Of a DNA stretch of 64,000 nt, positions 25,828 through 34,340 are shown in pieces. Made by a program: the position numbers and the translations under genes. Position 1 is the stretch's first letter. Each line of letters begins with the position of its first letter. The DNA lies in contig NZ_LR535679.1 in NCBI RefSeq assembly GCF_900699785.1, positions 558,001 through 622,000 on the forward strand, written 5' to 3'. A model generated the notes under the pieces. The model made no database searches. It saw only the letters and a program-made list of their open reading frames with translations, and was not told the DNA's origin. The DNA is from Campylobacter showae. Its GTDB lineage: Bacteria; Campylobacterota; Campylobacteria; Campylobacterales; Campylobacteraceae.

Positions 25828-26859
25828 ATGAAAAAAATAGTATTTTTAAGGCTCGATCTAGACGCTATCGGCGGGGCGCAGAGATATCTCTCGCGGCTCG
25901 TTAAAGCTCTAAAAGATTCGGGCGTTGCGTGCGAGACGCGCGGATTTAACGGTAGCAAAAAGCTAAGCTCGTGGATCAAAGCCCTGCTTTTTAACTCGCA
26001 AGCAAGGCGGCAAAAGAGCGCGGACGAGATTTATTTTAGCCTTGAGCGCATCACCTGCGCCGACATCTACCGCGCGGGCGACGGCGTGCACAAAGTCTAT
26101 ATGAAAACTAAGCCGTTTTGGTTTGTAAACCCGCTAAATTTCGTTATTCCGCACCTTGAAAAACGCACTTTTAAAAATACCAAAAAAATCATCGCCAACT
26201 CAAATTTTATAAAGCGTCAAATTTGCGAGACCTACGCCGTCGCCCCTGAAAAGATCGCGGTCGTCTATAACGGCGTAAATTTGCCTACGCGCGTGCAAAA
26301 AGGTTCGGCAAAGCTCGCTCTTTGCGAGGAATTCGGACTTGATTTTCACCTACCGACGCTGCTGTTTGTGGGAAGCGGCTTTAAACGCAAGGGCGCGGAG
26401 GAGTTTTTACGCATCGCGGCTCGCCTAAAAACCCGCGTAAACTGCCTGATCGTCGGCCGCGACAAAAACGCCGCCCGCTACAAAAATCTAGCCAAGGAAC
26501 TCGGCCTGAACGCCGTATTTACGGGCGCGCAAAAAAGTGCAGCGAGATTTTACGAAGGCAGCGAGCTGTTTTTGTTTCCGACGGCGTACGAGCCGTTTTC
26601 AAACGTCGTTTTGGAGGCGCTTAGCTACGGCTGCGTCGCTATCACGACCGCTCAAAACGGCGCCGCGGAGATACTACCGGGGGAGTTTGTGATGAGTTCG
26701 CCGCAAGACTACGACATCTGCGCTCTGATCGACGAGATCCTAAACGACGACGAGCGGCTAGCAATGCTACAAGAGCGAAATTTGGCGCTTGCCAGCGAGT
26801 TTAGCATCGAAAAAAACGCGAACGCGACGCTGGAGATCATACGTGCGAATCTTGATTGA
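25828..26859 (+). CDS. WaaG-like LOS glucosyltransferase (GT4)
   Basis: A 343-residue GT4 enzyme. IVFLRLDLDAIGGAQRYLSRLVKAL is the N-terminal acceptor loop; FSLERITCADIYRAGDGVHK resembles the WaaG-specific 'RxxxxDxYrAGDGVH' region; PTAYEPFSNVVLEALSYG (about residues 252-269) is the donor EX7E motif. WaaG adds the first outer-core hexose to heptose II. It shares a transcript with waaF, which starts within its last codons. A -10-like TATAAA (about 25796-25801) precedes the SD AAAGG. Confidence 0.84.
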   Translation: MKKIVFLRLDLDAIGGAQRYLSRLVKALKDSGVACETRGFNGSKKLSSWIKALLFNSQARRQKSADEIYFSLERITCADIYRAGDGVHKVYMKTKPFWFVNPLNFVIPHLEKRTFKNTKKIIANSNFIKRQICETYAVAPEKIAVVYNGVNLPTRVQKGSAKLALCEEFGLDFHLPTLLFVGSGFKRKGAEEFLRIAARLKTRVNCLIVGRDKNAARYKNLAKELGLNAVFTGAQKSAARFYEGSELFLFPTAYEPFSNVVLEALSYGCVAITTAQNGAAEILPGEFVMSSPQDYDICALIDEILNDDERLAMLQERNLALASEFSIEKNANATLEIIRANLD

Positions 26860-28021
26860 GCTACCGACTTGGCTGGGCGACGCCGTGATGGCAAGCGCCG
26901 CGGTGGAGGCCATCGCAAAGCATACGGCGGCGTTTGACGCGGGAAATTTGACGGGCAAATTTGAAAATGAGCGAGATTTTAGCTTTTCGTCGCAAAATTT
27001 CGGCTCGGTAACGCAAGAAATTCAAATTTTTAAAAACGATACGCCAAATTTGGACGGTAAATTTGAAGCTGTCCGCGGCGCAAATTTGAAGGCAAACGCG
27101 CAAGAAAATCAAAATCCGCAAAATTTAAAAAAAGAAACGCAAAAGCCCGTCAAAATCGTATTTTTCGGCTCGTTTGCGGCGTGCGAACTTTTTAAGGCTC
27201 ATCCAAACTGCGAGCGCGTCATCGTTGATAGCAGCAAAAAGGCTAAATTTAGGCTCTGGCGGCTATTTTGGCAGGCTAGAAATCTCGGTAAATTTGACGC
27301 GGCGTTGAGCTTTAGAAGCTCTTTTGCGAGCAAGATTTTACTTTACGGGGCGCGGGCGGAGAGAAAATTTGTTTTTCAAAAGAGCAAAGACGGCGCGCAT
27401 CAGGTGCAAAAATACCTAAAATTCGTCAAAGCGGCGTTAAATTTAAAACGGGCGGACGACGAGCTGAAGCTTTACTTTGAGCCGCGCAAATTTGACGCTC
27501 CGGTGCTCGGACTAAATCCGGGCGCTAGCTACGGAAGCGCCAAACGCTGGTATCCTGCCTATTTCGCGCAGGTGGCGCTGCATTTTAAAGACGAGTTTAA
27601 GATTATGATTTTCGGCGGCTCGGGCGAGCGGGATATGTGCGAGCAGATCGAGCAAATTTTACGCCAAAACGGCGCAGCCTGCGAAAATCTAGCGGGCAAA
27701 ACGAGCGTGCGGGAACTTTGCGAAATGATCGGCGGCATCGGGCAAAGCGGCGGGATATTCGTCACGAACGACAGCGGCCCGATGCATATCGCCGCAGCCT
27801 ACAAGACGCCTACGATCGCGCTTTTTGGGCCTACGAGATTTACGCAGACATGTCCGTGGCGCAACGAAAACGCCCGCATCCTGCACCTAAACCTAGAGTG
27901 CATGCCGTGTATGAAGCGCGTCTGCCCGCTAAAAACCCACGCCTGCATGAAAGATCTCTCGCCGCAAGCCGTCATCCAAACGATCGAGCGAGAGTTTTTT
28001 GCCAAAGCGCAAGGAGATTAG
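26843..28021 (+). CDS. waaF: LOS heptosyltransferase II with large linker insert
   Basis: A 392-residue GT9 enzyme. The start is GTG 26843, giving VRILIELPTWLGDAVMAS, the WaaF signature, with SD GGAG at 26832-26835; a longer upstream frame would lie inside the previous gene. The donor block is FVTNDSGPMHIAAAYKTPTIALFGP and the Cys-rich tail CMPCMKRVCPLKTHACM is conserved. Between AIAKH (residue 27) and VKIVFFGSF (residue 103) is a ~75-residue Asn/Lys/Phe/Gln-rich insert. C. jejuni WaaF, as I recall it, passes directly from one to the other. The insert's DNA has eight AAATTT motifs in 183 nt. WaaF closes the LOS locus and overlaps the WaaG-like gene by 17 nt. Confidence 0.9.
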   Translation: MRILIELPTWLGDAVMASAAVEAIAKHTAAFDAGNLTGKFENERDFSFSSQNFGSVTQEIQIFKNDTPNLDGKFEAVRGANLKANAQENQNPQNLKKETQKPVKIVFFGSFAACELFKAHPNCERVIVDSSKKAKFRLWRLFWQARNLGKFDAALSFRSSFASKILLYGARAERKFVFQKSKDGAHQVQKYLKFVKAALNLKRADDELKLYFEPRKFDAPVLGLNPGASYGSAKRWYPAYFAQVALHFKDEFKIMIFGGSGERDMCEQIEQILRQNGAACENLAGKTSVRELCEMIGGIGQSGGIFVTNDSGPMHIAAAYKTPTIALFGPTRFTQTCPWRNENARILHLNLECMPCMKRVCPLKTHACMKDLSPQAVIQTIEREFFAKAQGD

Positions 28022-28327
28022 GCGTTTTAGCGAGCGCGCGGCTTTTTCTTGAGCAACCGCAAATAAGCAAAAGCTCCTCGCGCACAAATGCTTTTTAAAA
28101 CGGCGAGAGACCAAATTTAATGCACGCAAAGCACGCATTTGAGATAGCGCAAGGCGGCTTAATCGGGGCAAATTTACTATACCGATTTTTGGCGCGACTT
28201 AGGATTGTGCCGTATTTTAACTATCAAGAAAAGTGCAGACAAAGTAAAATTTAAACGCCTTTAAAGCTAGCAAATTTAAGCGTTTTGCGTGCCGTCTATA
28301 GCATCTCGCACACTGCAAAACGCCGCC
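28022..28327. other. Gap between waaF and the YolD gene
   Basis: This 306-nt gap between convergent genes shows no convincing ORF or RNA gene. It has a few AAATTT motifs but no clean terminator. Short ORFs here read against normal codon use and look spurious. Confidence 0.5.
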
Positions 28328-28636
28328 TTACGAAACAACCTCAACCGCGTAGATATCGTCAAATTTGACCCTCGCCTTTACCACCGTTAGACTTTTATCT
28401 ATCAAATTTACATTTGAGACTAGCCCCTCTATATTCGCGTAACTCTGCCCGTCGTGGTATGTGATTTTTACCTTGTCGGCGGGTTTTAGTTTGCTTATTT
28501 TATTTAGGATTTCTTCTATCTTTGATTCGTCAAGATCTAGCTTTTCGCTCTTTTCTCGCTCCTGGGCCTTTAGGGCTTTTTCTAGGGTAGAGAGAGGATT
28601 AAACGAGCTAAAGATTTTGGCTCTGTCCTTATTCAC
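28328..28636 (-). CDS. YolD-like protein
   Basis: A 102-residue protein: N-terminal DRAKIFSSFNPLSTLEKAL, a charged helical middle (LDLDESKIEEILNKISKLKP) and a beta-rich C-terminus (VKITYHDGQ...ANIEGLVSNVNLIDKSLTV). This is the pattern of YolD-like proteins, which in Bacillus are encoded with Y-family polymerases (YqjX with YqjW/UvrX) and are thought to take the UmuD role. Here it begins inside the last codons of the Y-polymerase gene (8-nt overlap), supporting that partnership. Such pairs are typical of Firmicutes, so the presence here suggests transfer. Confidence 0.75.
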   Translation of the reverse strand: MNKDRAKIFSSFNPLSTLEKALKAQEREKSEKLDLDESKIEEILNKISKLKPADKVKITYHDGQSYANIEGLVSNVNLIDKSLTVVKARVKFDDIYAVEVVS

Positions 28637-29891
28637 CGCTTTTGTGCCCTCCTATCTTTTTGTTTCTATCTCGTCCGGTGGCTCCCGGTAGCAGGTCGAT
28701 AGCCCTTAGGATGGAGTTTTTGCCGTATTTTTCTTTTATCTTATTTAGGGTTTTTAGCACCGTTTTTTCTTTTGCGTTTTCTTCTTCAAAGAGACTTCTT
28801 TCGGTTTTGCTTTCCCTTACGACGTCGTTTGCCGATATGCCGATTTGCCTGATGAGGCCTGCGTTTTTTATCTTTTTTAGATATAGCTCCTGCGCCGCGT
28901 CCATAAGCATGCTGGCGATATTGCTCGGGGTTTTAAACCTAACCGTAGCTCTTTGCGCGGGTTCGTTTTTATCGGCGAATTTGATATTTATCGTGAGCCC
29001 GCTAGCCCGCACCTCCTCGTTTATCATCTTTAGAGCTAGCCTATCGGTCATCTCTTTTAGCACGATTAGAGCCTCTAGTCTCTCGTAGTCCCTAGGTAAA
29101 ATTTCAGAGCTAAAGTATGACTTAGTCGAGGGTTTATAGGCCTTGATATCGGCTATGGTGGTGGGCTCGATACCGTTTGCGTGATCTAGCGCGATATAGG
29201 CATCAATGCCAAACACTCTTTCAAGCAGACTAAATGGCGCGTTTGCCATATCTTTCATGCAAAATATCCCGTATCTCTCAAGCTTCGCCCTAGTTTGCTT
29301 GCCTATACGCCAAAAATCATTTAGCGGCTGATGCGTCCAGAGCTTTTCTTTATAGAGCGCTTCGTCCAAAAAGGCTATATTATCCTCGCTGTGCTTAGCT
29401 AGGATATCAAGGGCGATTTTAGCTAGGTATAGATTCGTCCCCATGCCGCAGGTCGGCGTTACGCCCGTAGTTTTTAGGATGTCGTCCATTATCATCTTTA
29501 TCATAGCTCTAGCTTCTAGTTTATAAAATTTTAGATACGAGGTGAGGTCGATAAAGGCCTCGTCGATGGAGTAGACGTAGATGTCCTCTTTGGCGACGTA
29601 TTTTAGGTATATGCCGTAAATTTTAGCCGCGTAGTCGATGTAAAACTGCATCCTGGGCACAGCGATGATGTACTTGATATTTTTAGGTATTTCAAACAGC
29701 CTGCATCTGTTTTTTACGCCAAGAGCCTTTAGCGCGGGACTAACGGCTAGACACACGCTACCCTCGCCTCTGCTAGCGTCTGCGACGACTAAATTCGCCT
29801 CAAAGGGATCAAGCCCTCGCTCCACGCACTCGACCGAGGCGTAGAAGGATTTTAGATCGATAACGGCGTAGGCGGGAGTTTGGATTTTCAT
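28629..29891 (-). CDS. Y-family translesion DNA polymerase (UvrX/YqjW type)
   Basis: A 420-residue Y-family polymerase. Catalytic motifs: VIDLKSFYASVEC (metal Asp12) near the N-terminus and VYSIDEAFIDLT (SIDE with acidic pair, about residues 106-117); helix-hairpin-helix region FWRIGKQTRAKLERYGI; little-finger domain after residue 240. 'DLKSFYASVE' rather than 'DMDAFFAAVE' separates it from DinB and matches the Gram-positive UvrX/YqjW branch. The protein ends without a beta-clamp motif that I can name with certainty (a candidate is ERSLFEEE, about residue 375). It overlaps YolD and sits between waaF and gmhA, breaking an otherwise conserved neighbourhood. Confidence 0.85.
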   Translation of the reverse strand: MKIQTPAYAVIDLKSFYASVECVERGLDPFEANLVVADASRGEGSVCLAVSPALKALGVKNRCRLFEIPKNIKYIIAVPRMQFYIDYAAKIYGIYLKYVAKEDIYVYSIDEAFIDLTSYLKFYKLEARAMIKMIMDDILKTTGVTPTCGMGTNLYLAKIALDILAKHSEDNIAFLDEALYKEKLWTHQPLNDFWRIGKQTRAKLERYGIFCMKDMANAPFSLLERVFGIDAYIALDHANGIEPTTIADIKAYKPSTKSYFSSEILPRDYERLEALIVLKEMTDRLALKMINEEVRASGLTINIKFADKNEPAQRATVRFKTPSNIASMLMDAAQELYLKKIKNAGLIRQIGISANDVVRESKTERSLFEEENAKEKTVLKTLNKIKEKYGKNSILRAIDLLPGATGRDRNKKIGGHKSGE

Positions 29892-29985
29892 GGGTGGTTA
29901 AATTTTCTTGCGCTCTAGGCGGAGTTAAAAAGCGGCGAGGCGGGTTAAATTTGACTCCGCCGCCGCAAATGCTTTTAAATTTAGC

Positions 29986-30552
29986 CTAAAACGCATCGTC
30001 GATAGCTTGACAGATGATATGCCCTATCATTATGTGCATCTCTTGAATGCGCGGCGTGTCGTTTGACGGCACGACCAAATTTAGCTCGCAAAGCTCGTTC
30101 ATGGCTCCCCCGGTGCGGCCGCTTAGCCCGATCGTTTTGATACCGATTTTTCGCGCTAGCTCGAGTGCTTTTAGTACGTTGCCGCTGTTTCCGCTAGTAG
30201 AGATCGCGATGAGTAGATCGCCCTCGCGGCCCAGAGCCTCCAGCTGACGCGAGAAAACGAACTCATACCCGTAGTCGTTGCCGATCGCCGTGAGCGCTGA
30301 GGTATCGGTCGTTAGAGCTATGCCCGCTAGCGCGCCGCGCTCGGTTTTATAGCGACCCGTTAGCTCGGCTGCTATATGCTGCGCGTCTGCAGCGCTTCCG
30401 CCGTTTCCACAAAGCAAAATTTTACCGCCCGCTTTTAGCGTAGCTACCGCCGTTTCGCAGGCTTTTTTGATGTCAGCTTCCAGCGCAAATGTCGCCTTAA
30501 TAGTAACTAGATGTCCCTCTAGCTCGCTTTTTATCATATCAAGAGTCTTCAT
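29986..30552 (-). CDS. gmhA: Sedoheptulose-7-phosphate isomerase
   Basis: A 188-residue SIS-domain enzyme that converts sedoheptulose 7-phosphate to D-glycero-D-manno-heptose 7-phosphate, the first step of ADP-heptose synthesis. The motif [23 protein letters not shown] (about residues 45-67), the [10 protein letters not shown] phosphate loop and the C-terminal [16 protein letters not shown] (zinc/active-site His and Glu) are all present. It overlaps hldE by 14 nt and ends the gmhB-hldD-hldE-gmhA operon. Confidence 0.95.
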   Translation of the reverse strand: MKTLDMIKSELEGHLVTIKATFALEADIKKACETAVATLKAGGKILLCGNGGSAADAQHIAAELTGRYKTERGALAGIALTTDTSALTAIGNDYGYEFVFSRQLEALGREGDLLIAISTSGNSGNVLKALELARKIGIKTIGLSGRTGGAMNELCELNLVVPSNDTPRIQEMHIMIGHIICQAIDDAF

Positions 30553-31945
30553 TTTTTATCCTTTTTATCGTCGCGCTCGTGCTTTTGCCAGCTACGAACT
30601 CCACTAGCCGCACGTCTTTTACGACGCTGCTGCCGACGACTTCTTTGCCTTCGTAGTCCGCACCCTTTACGAGCACGTCGGGGCGCAGTTTTTCGATCAA
30701 ATTTAGAGGCGTTAGCTCGTCAAATATCGTCACGTAATCAACCGCCCCAAGTGCCGCCAGCACGGTAGCGCGGTCAGCCTGCGCGTTTACGGGACGAGCG
30801 TCGCCTTTTAGCGCGCGCACCGAGGCGTCCGAGTTTAGTCCGACGACTAGTATATCGCCAAATTCCCGCGCCTTAGCTAGATAGCTCACGTGTCCCGCGT
30901 GCAGGATGTCAAAGCAGCCGTTTGTAAAAACTAGCCGCTTTTCGCCGCGGTTTGCCAGCGTCGCGGCTAGCTCGTCCGCGTTTTTGATTTTCTCCTCAAA
31001 GCCGGCCGCGTTTTTACGGCGCACGAGCTCGTTTATCTCCTCAAAGCTTGCCGTCGCCGAGCCGACCTTGGCCACGACGACCGCGGCGGCTAAATTTGCC
31101 GTCTCGATCGCTTTTTTGATGCCTTCGCCGGCACCCAGCATCACGCCCAGAGTCGCTAGTACCGTATCTCCCGCGCCCGTGACGTCAAAGACCTCTTTTG
31201 CCAGAGCAGGAAATTTAACCGCCTGAGCGTCCTCTAAAAGCGCGATGCCCTCTTCTGAAATCGTGATTAGCGAATGGGTCAAATTTAGCTCGTTTTTTAG
31301 TAAATTTAGCGCCGTAAAAAGCTGCTCGTCGTTTTCTATTTTAAAGCCCACGGCCTCGCCCGCTTCTTTTTTATTGGGCGTTAGCAGCGTAGCGCCTTTA
31401 TACTTCGAGTAGTCCGCGCCTTTTGGATCGATTAGCACGGGCTTGCCGGCATCCGCGCATGCTTTTATCAGCTTTTGGCACAGCGACGGCGTCAGCACAC
31501 CCTTGCCGTAGTCCGATAGCAGCGCGACGTCGTAGCTCTCTAGCGCGCGAGCGAAATTTGCCGCCAGCTCGTCCTCGCACGTTACGGCTTCGACGCTTTC
31601 TTTATCTATGCGCACGACTTGCTGGTGTGTCGCCATCACGCGGCTTTTTATCGAGCTCGTGCGTCCGATCTCGCGCTTGATAAACTCGGGCCTAGCACCC
31701 TGCTCCTGCAAGATCCGCTCTATCTCGTCGCCCGTCTCGTCATCGCCTAGCACGCTCATGACGCCCACTTTCGCGCCTAGCGAGAGCAAATTTAGCACCA
31801 CGTTGCCCGCTCCGCCTAGTCGTTTGGTTTCGCTTTTTATCTTTACCACCTGCACGGGAGCTTCGGGCGAGATACGCTCGCAGCTGCCCCAGATGTAGTG
31901 ATCTAGCATCAGATCGCCCGCGACTAAAGCACGCACTTCACGCAT
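30539..31945 (-). CDS. hldE: Bifunctional heptose-7-P kinase / heptose-1-P adenylyltransferase
   Basis: A 468-residue fusion. The N-terminal ribokinase-like domain has [28 protein letters not shown] and the catalytic [14 protein letters not shown] (about residues 240-255). The C-terminal cytidylyltransferase-fold domain starts about residue 335 with [17 protein letters not shown] (HxGH) and has [11 protein letters not shown]. It phosphorylates heptose 7-P at C1 and later adenylylates heptose 1-P. The length matches HldE. It overlaps hldD by 8 nt and gmhA by 14 nt. Confidence 0.95.
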   Translation of the reverse strand: MREVRALVAGDLMLDHYIWGSCERISPEAPVQVVKIKSETKRLGGAGNVVLNLLSLGAKVGVMSVLGDDETGDEIERILQEQGARPEFIKREIGRTSSIKSRVMATHQQVVRIDKESVEAVTCEDELAANFARALESYDVALLSDYGKGVLTPSLCQKLIKACADAGKPVLIDPKGADYSKYKGATLLTPNKKEAGEAVGFKIENDEQLFTALNLLKNELNLTHSLITISEEGIALLEDAQAVKFPALAKEVFDVTGAGDTVLATLGVMLGAGEGIKKAIETANLAAAVVVAKVGSATASFEEINELVRRKNAAGFEEKIKNADELAATLANRGEKRLVFTNGCFDILHAGHVSYLAKAREFGDILVVGLNSDASVRALKGDARPVNAQADRATVLAALGAVDYVTIFDELTPLNLIEKLRPDVLVKGADYEGKEVVGSSVVKDVRLVEFVAGKSTSATIKRIKNEDS

Positions 31946-32924
31946 TTATCTCTTCCTCGTATATCCTTTTTATCTCGGCCACGTAGTCTTTTATGCCCTC
32001 TTCCAGGCTAAATTTAGGCTCGTATCCCAGCGCCTTTTTAGTCGGCTCGATGTCTGCTTGCGTATGGAACTGATATGAGCGCGCATACGGATTTGGGATG
32101 TATTCGCAAGGTAAATTTGACCCCAGCTCTCGCTGCAAGATATCTACTATCTCCTGGAAGCTTCTTGCCGTGCCCGTAGCTGCGTTGTATACGCCGCTAG
32201 CAGCGTTTAGAGCGAGCAGGTTTGCTTGCACGATGTCTTTTATGTAGACGAAGTCGCGTTTGATTTTGTCGCTGCCTTCAAAGAGGCGCGGATTTTTACC
32301 GCTTAAAATTTGCAGACCGAACTGCAGCACCATCGAGGCGGTTTTGTTTTTATAAAACTCCCTAGCACCATAGACGTTAAAGTATCTCAGCCCCACGACC
32401 GCTACGCCCTTTTTGGCGTATTTTCGACCCAGATCGTCCATTTTTAGCTTTGAAAAGCCGTAAACGTTATTCGGCGCTTCGCATTCGCCGACTCTTTGCG
32501 GGCTTTTTACGTTGCCGTAGGTGGCGCCCGAGCTTGCGTATATCATGCGCGCGCCCGTTTTTTCGCAGATATCTAGCAAGTCTTTAAAGCTATTTAGATT
32601 CGTCCTTACTAGCTCGCCCTGCTCGGTCACCGTGGTATCCGAGATCGCCGCCTCGTGAAAGATCGCATCCGGAGCGAATTTCTCGATCATAGCTAGCGTT
32701 TTTGCGCAGTTTATGTCGCCCTCGTAAATTTCGCCCGAAAATCCGAGCAAATTTTTAAAATGCCCGAAGCTTTTTAGATTACCGTTGCTAAATTTTTCGT
32801 CGCTTCTAAATTTATCCACGGCGAGCACTTCTACGTCTTTTAAATTTTCGTCGAAATAATGCGCTAAATTTGAGCCGATGAAGCCCGCAGCGCCGGTTAT
32901 TACGACCTTTTTTATATCTTTCAT
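31938..32924 (-). CDS. hldD: ADP-L-glycero-D-manno-heptose 6-epimerase
   Basis: A 328-residue SDR epimerase: VVITGAAGFIGSNLAHYF (about residues 7-24), IFHEAAISDTT, YASSGATYG and the Tyr-x-x-x-Lys pair in NNVYGFSKLKMD, then RYFNVYGAREFYK. It converts ADP-D,D-heptose to the L,D form used by WaaC and WaaF. It overlaps gmhB by 4 nt and hldE by 8 nt. Confidence 0.95.
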   Translation of the reverse strand: MKDIKKVVITGAAGFIGSNLAHYFDENLKDVEVLAVDKFRSDEKFSNGNLKSFGHFKNLLGFSGEIYEGDINCAKTLAMIEKFAPDAIFHEAAISDTTVTEQGELVRTNLNSFKDLLDICEKTGARMIYASSGATYGNVKSPQRVGECEAPNNVYGFSKLKMDDLGRKYAKKGVAVVGLRYFNVYGAREFYKNKTASMVLQFGLQILSGKNPRLFEGSDKIKRDFVYIKDIVQANLLALNAASGVYNAATGTARSFQEIVDILQRELGSNLPCEYIPNPYARSYQFHTQADIEPTKKALGYEPKFSLEEGIKDYVAEIKRIYEEEINA

Positions 32925-33445
32925 ATTTTTCCTTCTTTTTTTAAAAACTCTAGCGCCTCAGCCACGCTTTTTAGCCGGTCGCCCAGCTTTAAATTTACCC
33001 CTATGCCCGCACTTTGCCCCGCCTGCACGTCGCTATCCTTGTCGCCTATCATGATTGAGCGCGCAAGGTCGATGTTTAACTCGTTTGCGGCCTTTATCAG
33101 CATGCCGGGCTCCGGTTTACGGCAACCGCAAAGAGCCTCCGGTGCATGCGGACAAAAGTAAATTTTCTCTATCTTTACGCCCTCTTTTGCTAGCTCATCC
33201 AGCATAAACTCGCAAAGCTCGTCAAACTGCTCCAGCGTGTAGTAGCCTCGTCCGATACCTGATTGATTCGTCACTACGACTAGCGCGTAGCCAGCCTGCG
33301 CAAACTCCCTCAAAGCGGCAAAAATGCCCTCTTTAAAAACGAAATCCTCGCGCCTATAAACATAGCCTACATCCTCGTTTATCACGCCGTCGCGATCGAG
33401 AAATAGCGCCTTTTTTGGCACCGCTTTAAACACTGTTTTATCCAT
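32921..33445 (-). CDS. gmhB: D,D-heptose 1,7-bisphosphate phosphatase
   Basis: A 174-residue HAD phosphatase: motif I FLDRDGVINEDVGYVYR, motif II VVTNQSGIGRG, zinc-binding CPHAPEALCGCRKP, and motif III/IV MIGDKDSDVQAG. It dephosphorylates heptose 1,7-bisphosphate before adenylylation by HldE. It is first in the four-gene heptose operon. The -10 box (33453-33458) ends only 7 nt before the ATG, so the mRNA may be leaderless unless a GTG at codon 5 or 9 is used. Confidence 0.93.
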   Translation of the reverse strand: MDKTVFKAVPKKALFLDRDGVINEDVGYVYRREDFVFKEGIFAALREFAQAGYALVVVTNQSGIGRGYYTLEQFDELCEFMLDELAKEGVKIEKIYFCPHAPEALCGCRKPEPGMLIKAANELNIDLARSIMIGDKDSDVQAGQSAGIGVNLKLGDRLKSVAEALEFLKKEGKI

Positions 33446-33452
33446 GGCGAAA

Positions 33453-33458
33453 ATTATA
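33453..33458 (-). promoter_or_regulatory. -10 box of the heptose operon
   Basis: On the minus strand, a T-run followed by GTATAATTTTCGCC leads directly into the gmhB ATG. TATAAT ends 7 nt from the start codon, leaving no room for an SD sequence. Confidence 0.65.
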
Positions 33459-33544
33459 CAAAAAAAAATCTAAATTTAACCGAAAATCGCCGCCCGCCCC
33501 GCGCTAGAAACTAATGCTAAAAACTAATGTAAAATTTAGCTTTT

Positions 33545-33555
33545 TGTACTATAAT
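33545..33555 (+). promoter_or_regulatory. Promoter of the first cytochrome c gene
   Basis: TGTACTATAAT, with a consensus TATAAT at 33550-33555, lies 34 nt before the cytochrome ATG in a short divergent gap shared with gmhB. The SD is AAAGGA. Confidence 0.65.
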
Positions 33556-33588
33556 TTGCCCGCAACAACTCCCACAAAAGGATATAAA

Positions 33589-33894
33589 ATGAAAAAACTA
33601 ATCGTTGTTTCAGGTGCAGCCGCATTGCTAGCGGGTAGCCTATTTGCCGCTGACGGCGCGACTCTTTACAAAAAATGCGCAGCCTGTCACGGACCAAAAG
33701 CGGAAAAAGTGTATCTAAATAAAGTTCCTGCGCTTAACACGCTTTCAAAAGAAGAGATCGCCGAGAGCCTAAAAGGCTATAAAGCAGGCACTCTAGATAA
33801 ATTTAAAAGCGCAGCCATGATGAAGCCTATCGCAAAACCACTTAGCGACGACGACATCGCAGCTCTATCAGAGTACATCCCTACTCTAAAATAA
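33589..33894 (+). CDS. Periplasmic c-type cytochrome (c553 class)
   Basis: A 101-residue monohaem cytochrome. It has a signal peptide (residues 1-19, ending SLFA), the haem-attachment motif CAACH (about residues 28-32) and a distal Met near MMKPIAKPL. I chose ATG 33589, preceded by AAAGGAT, over a longer in-frame extension that would run through the promoter. It is a small soluble electron carrier, probably feeding the cbb3 oxidase whose assembly genes lie nearby. A paralog follows. C. jejuni has one such gene at this position, as I recall. Confidence 0.92.
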   Translation: MKKLIVVSGAAALLAGSLFAADGATLYKKCAACHGPKAEKVYLNKVPALNTLSKEEIAESLKGYKAGTLDKFKSAAMMKPIAKPLSDDDIAALSEYIPTLK

Positions 33895-33900
33895 CCCTTT

Positions 33901-33928
33901 TCGGCGGAACTTTTTCCGCCGATTTTTC
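33901..33928 (+). terminator. Rho-independent terminator after the first cytochrome
   Basis: A 9-bp GC-rich stem, TCGGCGGAA/TTCCGCCGA (33901-33909 and 33914-33922), with a 4-nt loop and a following TTTTT run. It ends transcription of the first cytochrome, so the second needs its own promoter. Confidence 0.88.
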
Positions 33929-33999
33929 TCTGCTTTTTATTTCGCGCTTCATTTTAGTAACTTTTTTATAAAATTTCTTTTCTTTTAAGCTTTTAGGGC

Positions 34000-34005
34000 T
34001 ATAAT
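34000..34005 (+). promoter_or_regulatory. -10 box of the second cytochrome c gene
   Basis: TTTTAAGCTTTTAGGGCTATAAT: a consensus -10 with the upstream T-rich pattern of Campylobacter sigma-70 promoters, 33 nt before the ATG at 34038. Confidence 0.7.
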
Positions 34006-34037
34006 CTCGTCTAAATTTCTATCAAAAAGGACGAAAG

Positions 34038-34340
34038 ATGAAAATCTACCACATTGCAACCGCCGTTTTGGCGCTAAATTTATCTCTACTTGCGGCCGAT
34101 GGCGCGGCTATTTACAAAAAATGCACAGCCTGTCACGGCGAAAAAGCGGACGTAAAATACGCAAACAAAGTGCCTGCGCTAACTAGCATCAGCAAAGAGG
34201 ACCGCATAAAAGCACTGCAAAGCTACAAAGACGGCTCGAACAATAACTTCGGCATGGGCAAAGTCATGCAACTGCACGCCAAAAACCTAAGCGACGAGGA
34301 TATGGCGGCAGTTAGCGAGTATATCGATAGCTTGAAATAA
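34038..34340 (+). CDS. Periplasmic c-type cytochrome, paralog of the preceding gene
   Basis: A 100-residue monohaem cytochrome with signal peptide (ending SLLA, about residue 18), haem motif CTACH and a C-terminal axial-Met region (GMGKVMQLHAKNLSDEDM). It shares the DGAxxYKKCxACHG and VPALxxxSKE patterns with the upstream protein, so the pair arose by tandem duplication. Each copy has its own promoter and a terminator separates them, allowing different regulation. Confidence 0.92.
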   Translation: MKIYHIATAVLALNLSLLAADGAAIYKKCTACHGEKADVKYANKVPALTSISKEDRIKALQSYKDGSNNNFGMGKVMQLHAKNLSDEDMAAVSEYIDSLK

